Part shown: piece by piece, positions 21,799 through 33,300 of the stretch
Layout of the letters: each line of letters begins with the position of its first letter
Numbering within the stretch: the stretch's first letter is position 1
Assembly: GCA_026315105.1 (NCBI GenBank)
Contig: JAOYRU010000052.1
Span: 62,001 to 126,000, forward strand
Length of the DNA: 64,000 nt
Source of the DNA: Locusta migratoria
Taxonomy: Eukaryota; Arthropoda; Insecta; Orthoptera; Acrididae
Direction: 5' to 3'
Made by a program: the position numbers and the translations under genes
The notes under the pieces: generated by a model
Told to the model about the DNA's origin: nothing
Database searches by the model: none
Seen by the model: the letters and a program-made list of their open reading frames with translations, nothing else

Positions 21799-24700
21799 AT
21801 GTACTACCATTTTTGTGGTCAATCACTTCGCAGACTAGTCGCCTTGCAGCTCGCAGTCCTCCAGCGTCCATTCTGTCGTCTGTATAGGCTCCCAGGGTCC
21901 TTATATAGTAATGAGAGCGTTTGCAGGGAAACGCACAATTATGCAAATAACGAAATAAATCCAAATTTATCTTTTAAATAGTTTTTTATTATCATGTACT
22001 ACCATTTTAGAGGTCAATCACTTCGCAGACTAGTCGCCTTGCAGCTCGCAGTCCTCCAGCGTCCATTCTGTCGTCTGTATAGGCTCCCAGGGTCCTTATA
22101 TAGTAATGAGAGCGTTTGCAGGGAAACGCACAATAATGCAAATAACGAAATAAATGCAAATTTATCTTTTAAATAGTTTTTTATTATCATGTACTACCTT
22201 TTTAGAGGTCAATCACTTCGCAGACTAGTCGCCTTGCAGCTCGCAGTCCTCCAGCGTCCATTCTGTCGTCTGTATAGGCTCCCAGGGTCCTTATATAGTA
22301 ATGAGAGCGTTTGCAGGGAAACGCACATTAATGCAAATAACGAAATAAATGCAAATTTATCTTTTAAATAGTTTTTTATTATCATGTACTACCATTTTAG
22401 AGGTCAATCACTTCGCAGACTAGTCGCCTTGCAGCTCGCAGTCCTCCAGCGTCCATTCTGACGTCTGTATAGGCTCCCAGGGTCCTTATATAGTAATGAG
22501 AGCGTTTGCAGGGAAACGCACAATAATGCAAATAACGAAATAAATGCAAATTTATCTTTTAAATAGTTTTTTATTATCATGTACTACTATTTTAGAGGTC
22601 AATCACTTCGCAGACTAGTCGCCTTGCAGCTCGCAGTCCTCCAGCGTCCATTCTGTCGTCTGTATAGGCTCCCAGGGTCCTTATATAGTAATGAGAGCGT
22701 TTGCAGGGAAACGCACAATAATGCAAATAACGAAATAAATGCAAATTTATCCTTTAAATAGTTTTTTATTATCATGTACTACCATTTTAGAGGTCAATCA
22801 CTTCGCAGACTAGTCGCCAGTGCAGCTCACTGCACTCCAGCGTCCATTCTGTCGTCTGTATAGGCTCCCAGGGTCCTTATATAGTAATGAGAGTGTTTCC
22901 CGGGAAACGCACAATAATGCAAATAACGAAATAAATGCAAATTTATCTTTTAAATAGTTTTTTATTATCATGTACTACCATTTTAGAGGTCAATCACTTC
23001 GCAGACTAGTCGCCTTGCAGCTCGCAGTCCTCCAGCGTCCATTCTGTCGTCTGTATAGGCTCCCAGGGTCCTTGTATAGTAATGAGAGCGTTTGCAGGGA
23101 AACGCACAATAATGCAAATAACGAAATAAATGCAAATTTATCTTTTAAATAGTTTTTTATTATCATGTACTACCATAGTAGAGGTCAATCACTTCGCAGA
23201 CTAGTCGCCAGTGCAGCTCACTGCACTCCAGCGTCCATTCTGTCGTCTGTATAGGCTCCCAGGTTCCTTATATAGTAATGAGAGTGTTTCCCGGGAAACG
23301 CACAATAATGCAAATAACGAAATAAATGCAAATTTATCTTTTAAATAGTTTTTTATTATCATGTTCTACCATTTTAGAAGTCAATCACTTCGCAGACTAG
23401 TCGCCTTGCAGCTCGCAGTCCTCCAGCGTCCATTCTGTCGTCTGTATAGGCTCCCAGGGTCCTTATATAGTAATGAGAGCGTTTGCAGGGAAACGCACAA
23501 TAATGCAAATAACGAAATAAATGCAAATTTATCTTTTAAATAGTTTTTTATTATCATGTACTACCATTTTAGAGGTCAATCACTTCGCAGACTAGTCCCC
23601 TTGCAGCTCGCAGTCCTCCAGCGTCCATTCTGTCGTCTGTATAGGCTCCCAGGATCCTTATATAGTAATGAGAGCGTTTGCTGGGAAACGCACAATAATG
23701 CAAATAACGAAATAAATGCAAATTTATCTTTTAAATAGTTTTTTATTATCATGTACTACCATTTTAGAGGTCAATCACTTCGCAGACTAGTCGCCAGTGC
23801 AGCTCACGGCACTCCAGCGTCCATTCTGTCGTCTTTATAGGCTCCCAGGGTCCTTATATAGTAATGAGAGCGTTTCCTGGGAAACGCACAATAATGCAAA
23901 TAACGAAATAAATGCAAATTTATCTTTTAAATAGTTTTTTATTATCATGTACTACCATTTTAGAGGTCAATCACTTCGCAGACTAGTCGCCTTGCAGCTC
24001 GCAGTCCTCCAGCGTCCATTCTGTCGTCTGTATAGGCTCCCAGGGTCCTTATATAGTAATGAGAGCGTTTGCAGGGAAACGCACAATAATGCAAATAACG
24101 AAATAAATGCAAATTTATCTTTTAAATAGTTTTTTATTATCATGTACTACCGTTTTAGAGGTCAATCACTTCGCAGACTAATCGCCCTGCAGCTCGCAGT
24201 CCTCCAGCGTCCATTCTGTCGTCTGTATAGGCTCCCAGGGTCCTTATATAGTAATGAGAGTGTTTCCCGGGAAACGCACAATAATGCAAATAACGAAATA
24301 AATGCAAATTTATCTTTTAAATAGTTTTTTATTAACATGTACTACCATTTTAGAGGTCAATCACTTCGCAGACAAGTCGCCAGTGCAGCTCACTGTACCC
24401 CAGCGTCCATTCTGTCGTCTGTATAGGCTCCCAGGGTCCTTATATAGTAATGAGTGCGTTTGCGGGGAAACGCACAATAATGCAAATAACGAAATAAATG
24501 CAAATTTATCTTTAAATAGTTTTTTATTATCATGTACTACCATTTTAGAGGTCAATCACTTCGCAGACTAGTCGCCTTGCAGCTCGCAGTCCTCCAGCGT
24601 CCTTTCTGTCGTCTGTATAGGCTCCCAGGGTCCTTATATAGTAATGAGAGCGTTTGCAGGGAAACGCACAATAATGCAAATAACGAAATAAATGCAAATT

Positions 24701-27069
24701 TATCTTTTAAATAGTTTTTTATTATCATGTACTACCATTTTAGAGGTCAATCACTTCGCAGACTAGTCGCCAGTGCAGCTCACTGCACTCCAGCGTCCAT
24801 TCTGTCGTCTGTATAGGCTCCCAGGGTCCTTGTATAGTAATGAGAGTGTTTCCCGGGAAACGCACAATAATGCAAATAACGAAATAAATGGAAATTTATC
24901 TTTTAAATAGTTTTTTATTATCATGTACTACCATTTTTGTGGTCAATCACTTCGCAGACTAGTCGCCTTGCAGCTCGCAGTCCTCCAGCGTCCATTCTGT
25001 CGTCTGTATAGGCTCCCAGGGTCCTTATATAGTAATGAGAGCGTTTGCAGGGAAACTCACAATTATGCAAATAACGAAATAAATGCAAATTTATCTTTTA
25101 AATAGTTTTTTATTATCATGTACTACCATTTTAGAGGTCAATCACTTCGCAGACTAGTCGCCTTGCAGCTCGCAGTCCTCCAGCGTCCATTCTGTCGTCT
25201 GTATAGGCTCCCAGGGTCCTTATATAGTAATGAGAGCGTTTGCAGGGAAACGCACAATAATGCAAATAACGAAATAAATGCAAATTTATCTTTTAAATAG
25301 TTTTTTATTATCATGTACTACCTTTTTAGAGGTCAATCACTTCGCAGACTAGTCGCCTTGCAGCTCGCAGTCCTCCAGCGTCCATTCTGTCGTCTGTATA
25401 GGCTCCCAGGGTCCTTATATAGTAATGAGAGCGTTTGCAGGGAAACGCACAATAATGCAAATAACGAAATAAATGCAAATTTATCTTTTAAATAGTTTTT
25501 TATTATCATGTACTACCATTTTAGAGGTCAATCACTTCGCAGACTAGTCGCCTTGCAGCTCGCAGTCCTCCAGCGTCCATTCTGACGTCTGTATAGGCTC
25601 CCAGGGTCCTTATATAGTAATGAGAGCGTTTGCAGGGAAACGCACAATAACGCAAATAACGAAATAAATGCAAATTTATCTTTTAAATAGTTTTTTATTA
25701 TCATGTACTACTATTTTAGAGGTCAATCACTTCGCAGACTAGTCGCCTTGCAGCTCGCAGTCCTCCAGCGTCCATTCTGTCGTCTGTATAGGCTCCCAGG
25801 GTCCTTATATAGTAATGAGAGCGTTTGCAGGGAAACGCACAATAATGCAAATAACGAAATAAATGCAAATTTATCCTTTAAATAGTTTTTTATTATCATG
25901 TACTACCATTTTAGAGGTCAATCACTTCGCAGACTAGTCGCCAGTGCAGCTCACTGCACTCCAGCGTCCATTCTGTCGTCTGTATAGGCTCCCAGGGTCC
26001 TTATATAGTAATGAGAGTGTTTCCCGGGAAACGCACAATAATGCAAATAACGAAATAAATGCAAATTTATCTTTTAAATAGTTTTTTATTATCATGTACT
26101 ACCATTTTAGAGGTCAATCACTTCGCAGACTAGTCGCCTTGCAGCTCGCAGTCCTCCAGCGTCCATTCTGTCGTCTGTATAGGCTCCCAGGGTCCTTATA
26201 TAGTAATGAGAGCGTTTGCAGGGAAACGCATAATAATGCAAATAACGAAATAAATGCAAATTTATCCTTTAAATAGTTTTTTATTATCATGTACTACCAT
26301 TTTAGAGGTCAATCACTTCGCAGACTAGTGGCCAGTGCAGCTCACTGCACTCCAGCGTCCATTCTGTCGTCTGTATAGGCTCCCAGGTTCCTTATATAGT
26401 AATGAGAGTGTTTCCTGGGAAACGCACAATAATGCAAATAACGAAATAAATGCAAATTTATCTTTTAAATAGTTTTTTATTATCATGTACTACCATTTTA
26501 GAAGTCAATCACTTCGCAGACTAGTCGCCTTGCAGCTCGCAGTCCTCCAGCGTCCATTCTGTCGTCTGTATAGGCTCCCAGGGTCCTTATATAGTAATGA
26601 GAGCGTTTGCAGGGAAACGCACAATAATGCAAATAACGAAATAAATGCAAATTTATCTTTTAAATAGTTTTTTATTATCATGTACTACCATTTTAGAGGT
26701 CAATCACTTCGCAGACTAGTCCCCTTGCAGCTCGCAGTCCTCCAGCGTCCATTCTGTCGTCTGTATAGGCTCCCAGGATCCTTATATAGTAATGAGAGCG
26801 TTTGCAGGGAAACGCACAATAATGCAAATAACGAAATAAATGCAAATTTATCTTTTAAATAGTTTTTTATTATCATGTACTACCATTTTAGAGGTCAATC
26901 ACTTCGCAGACTAGTCGCCAGTGCAGCTCACTGCACTCCAGCGTCCATTCTGTCGTCTTTATAGGCTCCCAGGGTCCTTATATAGTAATGAGAGCGTTTC
27001 CTGGGAAACGCACAATAATGCAAATAACGAAATAAATGCAAATTTATCTTTTAAATAGTTTTTATTATC
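21799..27069 (+). repeat. Repeated eleven-monomer block at 3,124-bp offset
   Basis: 21799 to about 23946 recurs at 24923 to about 27069. Shared rare variants in order include CCATTTTTGTGG with CACAATTATGC, CTACCTTTTTAG, CTGACGTCTG, GTACTACTATTT, TTAGAAGTCAATC, CTAGTCCCCTTGC, CCCAGGATCC and GTCGTCTTTATAGG. One monomer in the block (23165 versus 26289) differs clearly, and a few single bases differ. The second copy overlaps the 1,950-bp tandem block that starts at 26485. Confidence 0.8.
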
Positions 27070-30000
27070 ATGTACTACCATTTTAGAGGTCAATCACTTC
27101 GCAGACTAGTCGCCTTGCAGCTCGCAGTCCTCCAGCGTCCTTTCTGTCGTCTGTATAGGCTCCCAGGGTCCTTATATAGTAATGAGTGCGTTTGCGGGGA
27201 AACGCACAATAATGCAAATAACGAAATAAATGCAAATTTATCTTTAAATAGTTTTTTATTATCATGTACTACCATTTTAGAGGTCAATCACTTCGCAGAC
27301 TAGTCGCCTTGCAGCTCGCAGTCCTCCAGCGTCCTTTCTGTCGTCTGTATAGGCTCCCAGGGTCCTTATATAGTAATGAGAGCGTTTGCAGGGAAACGCA
27401 CAATAATGCAAATAACGAAATAAATGCAAATTTATCTTTTAAATAGTTTTTTATTATCATGTACTACCATTTTAGAGGTCAATCACTTCGCAGACTAGTC
27501 CCCTTGCAGCTCGCAGTCCTCCAGCGTCCATTCTGTCGTCTGTATAGGCTCCCAGGATCCTTATATAGTAATGAGAGCGTTTGCAGGGAAACGCACAATA
27601 ATGCAAATAACGAAATAAATGCAAATTTATCTTTTAAATAGTTTTTTATTATCATGTACTACCATTTTAGAGGTCAATCACTTCGCAGACTAGTCGCCAG
27701 TGCAGCTCACTGCACTCCAGCGTCCATTCTGTCGTCTTTATAGGCTCCCAGGGTCCTTATATAGTAATGAGAGCGTTTCCTGGGAAACGCACAATAATGC
27801 AAATAACGAAATAAATGCAAATTTATCTTTTAAATAGTTTTTATTATCATGTACTACCATTTTAGAGGTCAATCACTTCGCAGACTAGTCGCCTTGCAGC
27901 TCGCAGTCCTCCAGCGTCCATTCTGTCGTCTGTATAGGCTCCCAGGGTCCTTATATAGTAATGAGAGCGTTTGCAGGGAAACGCACAATAATGCAAATAA
28001 CGAAATAAATGCAAATTTATCTTTTAAATAGTTTTTTATTATCATGTACTACCGTTTTAGAGGTCAATCACTTCGCAGACTAGTCGCCTTGCAGCTCGCA
28101 GTCCTCCAGCGTCCTTTCTGTCGTCTGTATAGGCTCCCAGGGTCCTTATATAGTAATGAGAGCGTTTGCAGGAAAACGCACAATAATGCAAATAACGAAA
28201 TAAATGCAAATTTATCTTTTAAATAGTTTTTTATTATCATGTACTACCATTTTAGAGGTCAATCACTTCGCAGACTAGTCGCCAGTGCAGCTCACTGCAC
28301 TCCAGCGTCCATTCTGTCGTCTGTATAGGCTCCCAGGGTCCTTAAATAGTAATGAGAGTGTTTCCCGGGAAACGCACAATAATGCAAATAACGAAATAAA
28401 TGCAAATTTATCTTTTAAATAGTTTTTTATTATCATGTACTACCATTTTAGAAGTCAATCACTTCGCAGACTAGTCGCCTTGCAGCTCGCAGTCCTCCAG
28501 CGTCCATTCTGTCGTCTGTATAGGCTCCCAGGGTCCTTATATAGTAATGAGAGCGTTTGCAGGGAAACGCACAATAATGCAAATAACGAAATAAATGCAA
28601 ATTTATCTTTTAAATAGTTTTTTATTATCATGTACTACCATTTTAGAGGTCAATCACTTCGCAGACTAGTCCCCTTGCAGCTCGCAGTCCTCCAGCGTCC
28701 ATTCTGTCGTCTGTATAGGCTCCCAGGATCCTTATATAGTAATGAGAGCGTTTGCAGGGAAACGCACAATAATGCAAATAACGAAATAAATGCAAATTTA
28801 TCTTTTAAATAGTTTTTTATTATCATGTACTACCATTTTAGAGGTCAATCACTTCGCAGACTAGTCGCCAGTGCAGCTCACTGCACTCCAGCGTCCATTC
28901 TGTCGTCTTTATAGGCTCCCAGGTTCCTTATATAGTAATGAGAGCGTTTCCTGGGAAACGCACAATAATGCAAATAACGAAATAAATGCAAATTTATCTT
29001 TTAAATAGTTTTTATTATCATGTACTACCATTTTAGAGGTCAATCACTTCGCAGACTAGTCGCCTTGCAGCTCGCAGTCCTCCAGCGTCCTTTCTGTCGT
29101 CTGTATAGGCTCCCAGGGTCCTTATATAGTAATGAGTGCGTTTGCGGGGAAACGCACAATAATGCAAATAACGAAATAAATGCAAATTTATCTTTAAATA
29201 GTTTTTTATTATCATGTACTACCATTTTAGAGGTCAATCACTTCGCAGACTAGTCGCCTTGCAGCTCGCAGTCCTCCAGCGTCCTTTCTGTCGTCTGTAT
29301 AGGCTCCCAGGGTCCTTATATAGTAATGAGAGCGTTTGCAGGGAAACGCACAATAATGCAAATAACGAAATAAATGCAAATTTATCTTTTAAATAGTTTT
29401 TTATTATCATGTACTACCATTTTAGAGGTCAATCACTTCGCAGACTAGTCCCCTTGCAGCTCGCAGTCCTCCAGCGTCCATTCTGTCGTCTGTATAGGCT
29501 CCCAGGATCCTTATATAGTAATGAGAGCGTTTGCAGGGAAACGCACAATAATGCAAATAACGAAATAAATGCAAATTTATCTTTTAAATAGTTTTTTATT
29601 ATCATGTACTACCATTTTAGAGGTCAATCACTTCGCAGACTAGTCGCCAGTGCAGCTCACTGCACTCCAGCGTCCATTCTGTCGTCTTTATAGGCTCCCA
29701 GGGTCCTTATATAGTAATGAGAGCGTTTCCTGGGAAACGCACAATAATGCAAATAACGAAATAAATGCAAATTTATCTTTTAAATAGTTTTTATTATCAT
29801 GTACTACCATTTTAGAGGTCAATCACTTCGCAGACTAGTCGCCTTGCAGCTCGCAGTCCTCCAGCGTCCATTCTGTCGTCTGTATAGGCTCCCAGGGTCC
29901 TTATATAGTAATGAGAGCGTTTGCAGGGAAACGCACAATAATGCAAATAACGAAATAAATGCAAATTTATCTTTTAAATAGTTTTTTATTATCATGTACT

Positions 30001-30384
30001 ACCGTTTTAGAGGTCAATCACTTCGCAGACTAGTCGCCTTGCAGCTCGCAGTCCTCCAGCGTCCTTTCTGTCGTCTGTATAGGCTCCCAGGGTCCTTATA
30101 TAGTAATGAGAGCGTTTGCAGGAAAACGCACAATAATGCAAATAACGAAATAAATGCAAATTTATCTTTTAAATAGTTTTTTATTATCATGTACTACCAT
30201 TTTAGAGGTCAATCACTTCGCAGACTAGTCGCCAGTGCAGCTCACTGCACTCCAGCGTCCATTCTGTCGTCTGTATAGGCTCCCAGGGTCCTTAAATAGT
30301 AATGAGAGTGTTTCCCGGGAAACGCACAATAATGCAAATAACGAAATAAATGCAAATTTATCTTTTAAATAGTTTTTTATTATC
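26485..30384 (+). repeat. Tandem duplication of a ten-monomer unit, 1,950 bp
   Basis: Unit 1 is 26485-28434 and unit 2 is 28435-30384. They share TTAGAAGTCAATC, CTAGTCCCCTTGC, CCCAGGATCC, GTCGTCTTTATAGG, GAGTGCGTTTGCGGGG, ATTTATCTTTAAATAG (one T pair short), CTACCGTTTTAG, CAGGAAAACGC and CCTTAAATAG in the same order and spacing. I find only isolated differences, for example CCCAGGTTCC at about 28922 against CCCAGGGTCC in unit 1. A third unit does not follow: from about 30385 the array becomes a uniform block. Confidence 0.88.
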
Positions 30385-33300
30385 ATGTACTACCATTTTA
30401 GAGGTCAATCACTTCGCAGACTAGTCGCCAGTGCAGCTCACTGCACTCCAGCGTCCATTCTGTCGTCTGTATAGGCTCCCAGGGTCCTTATATAGTAATG
30501 AGAGTGTTTCCCGGGAAACGCACAATAATGCAAATAACGAAATAAATGCAAATTTATCTTTTAAATAGTTTTTTATTATCATGTACTACCATTTTAGAGG
30601 TCAATCACTTCGCAGACTAGTCGCCAGTGCAGCTCACTCCACTCCAGCGTCCATTCTGTCGTCTGTATAGGCTCCCAGGGTCCTTATATAGTAATGAGAG
30701 TGTTTCCCGGGAAACGCACAATAATGCAAATAACGAAATAAATGCAAATTTATCTTTTAAATAGTTTTTTATTATCATGTACTACCATTTTAGAGGTCAA
30801 TCACTTCGCAGACTAGTCGCCAGTGCAGCTCACTGCACTCCAGCGTCCATTCTGTCGTCTGTATAGGCTCCCAGGGTCCTTATATAGTAATGAGAGTGTT
30901 TCCCGGGAAACGCACAATAATGCAAATAACGAAATAAATGCAAATTTATCTTTTAAATAGTTTTTTATTATCATGTACTACCATTTTAGAGGTCAATCAC
31001 TTCGCAGACTAGTCGCCAGTGCAGCTCACTGCACTCCAGCGTCCATTCTGTCGTCTGTATAGGCTCCCAGGGTCCTTATATAGTAATGAGAGTGTTTCCC
31101 GGGAAACGCACAATAATGCAAATAACGAAATAAATGCAAATTTATCTTTTAAATAGTTTTTTATTATCATGTACTACCATTTTAGAGGTCAATCACTTCG
31201 CAGACTAGTCGCCAGTGCAGCTCACTGCACTCCAGCGTCCATTCTGTCGTCTGTATAGGCTCCCAGGGTCCTTATATAGTAATGAGAGTGATTCCCGGGA
31301 AACGCACAATAATGCAAATAACGAAATAAATGCAAATTTATCTTTTAAATAGTTTTTTTATTATCATGTACTATCATTTTAGAGGTCAATCACTTCGCAG
31401 ACTAGTCGCCAGTTCAGCTCACTGCACTCCAGCGTCCATTCTGTCGTCTGTATAGGCTCCCAGGGTCCTTATATAGTAATGAGAGTGTTTCCCGGGAAAC
31501 GCACAATAATGCAAATAACGAAATAAATGCAAATTTATCTTTTAAATAGTTTTTTATTATCATGTACTACCATTTTAGAGGCCAATCACTTCGCAGACTA
31601 GTCGCCAGTGCAGCTCACTGCACTCCAGCGACCATTCTGTCGTCTGTATAGGCTCCCAGGGTCCTTATATAGTAATGAGAGCGTTTCCTGGGAAACGCAC
31701 AATAATGCAAATAACGAAATAAATGCAAATTTATCTTTTAAATAGTTTTTTATTATCATGTACTACCATTTTAGAGGTCAATCACTTCGCAGACTAGTCG
31801 CCAGTGCAGCTCACTGCACTCCAGCGTCCATTCTGTCGTCTGTATAGGCTCCCAGGTTCCTTATATAGTAATGAGAGTGTTTCCCGGGAAACGCACAATA
31901 ATGCAAATAACGAAATAAATGCAAATTTATCTTTTAAATAGTTTTTTATTATCATGTACTACCATTTTAGAGGTCAATCACTTCGCAGACTAGTCGCCAG
32001 TGCAGCTCACTGCACTCCAGCGTCCATTCTGTCGTCTGTATAGGCTCCCAGGGTCCTTATATAGTAATGAGAGTGTTTCCCGGGAAACGCACAATAATGC
32101 AAATAACGAAATAAATGCAAATTTATCTTTTAAATAGTTTTTTATTATCATGTACTACCATTTTAGAGGTCAATCACTTCGCAGACTAGTCGCCAGTGCA
32201 GCTCGCTGCAATCCAGCGTCCATTCTGTCGTCTGTATAGGCTCCCAGGGTCCTTATATAGTAATGAGAGCGTTTCCCGGGAAACGCACAATAATGCAAAT
32301 AACGAAATAAATGCAAATTTATCTTTTAAATAGTTTTTTATTATCATGTACTACCATTTTAGAGGTTAATCACTTCGCAGACTAGTCGCCAGTGCAGCTC
32401 ACTGCACTCCAGCGTCCAGTCTGTCGTCTGTATAGGCTCCCAGGGTCCTTATATAGTAATGAGAGCATTTCCTGGGAAACGCACAATAATGCAAATAACG
32501 AAATAAATGCAAATTTATCTTTTAAATAGTTTTTTATTATCGTGTACTACCATTTTAGAGGTCAATCACTTCGCAGACTAGTCGCCAGTGCAGCTCACTG
32601 CACTCCAGCGTCCATTCTGTCGTCTGAATAGGCTCCCAGGGTCCTTATATAGTAATGAGAGTGTTTCCCGGGAAACGCACAATAATGCAAATAACGAAAT
32701 AAATGCAAATTTATCTTTTAAATAGTTTTTTATTATCATGTACTACCATTTTAGAGGTCAATCACTTCGTAGACTAGTCGCCAGTGCAGCTCACTGCACT
32801 CCAGCGTCCATTCTGTCGTCTGAATAGGCTCCCAGGGTCCTTATATAGTAATGAGAGTGTTTCCCGGGAAACGCACAATAATGCAAATAACGAAATAAAT
32901 GCAAATTTATCTTTTAAATAGTTTTTTATTATCATGTACTACCAGTTTAGAGGTCAATCACTTCGCAGACTAGTCGCCAGTGCAGCTCACTGCACTCCAG
33001 CGTCCATTCTGTCGTCTGTATAGGCTCCCAGGGTCCTTATATAGTAATGAGAGTGTTTCCCGGGAAACGCAAAATAATGCAAATAACGAAATAAATGCAA
33101 ATTTATCTTTTAAATAGTTTTTTATTATCATGTACTACCATTTTAGAGGTCAATCACTTCGCAGACTAGTCGCCAGTGCAGCTCACTGCACTCCAGCGTC
33201 CATTCTGTCGTCTGAATAGGCTCCCAGGGTCCTTATATAGTAATAGAGTGTTTCCCGGGAAACGCACAATAATGCAAATAACGAAATAAATGCAAATTTC

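Noticed and set aside
6954..30176. Recurrent open frames of 60-77 codons, one per satellite monomer on the + strand
   Set aside because: They recur because the monomer is 195 bp (65 codons) with a fixed TAG in AAATAG. Base changes fall at all codon positions, including the start, and the frames vanish in 196-bp monomers. No coding signal.
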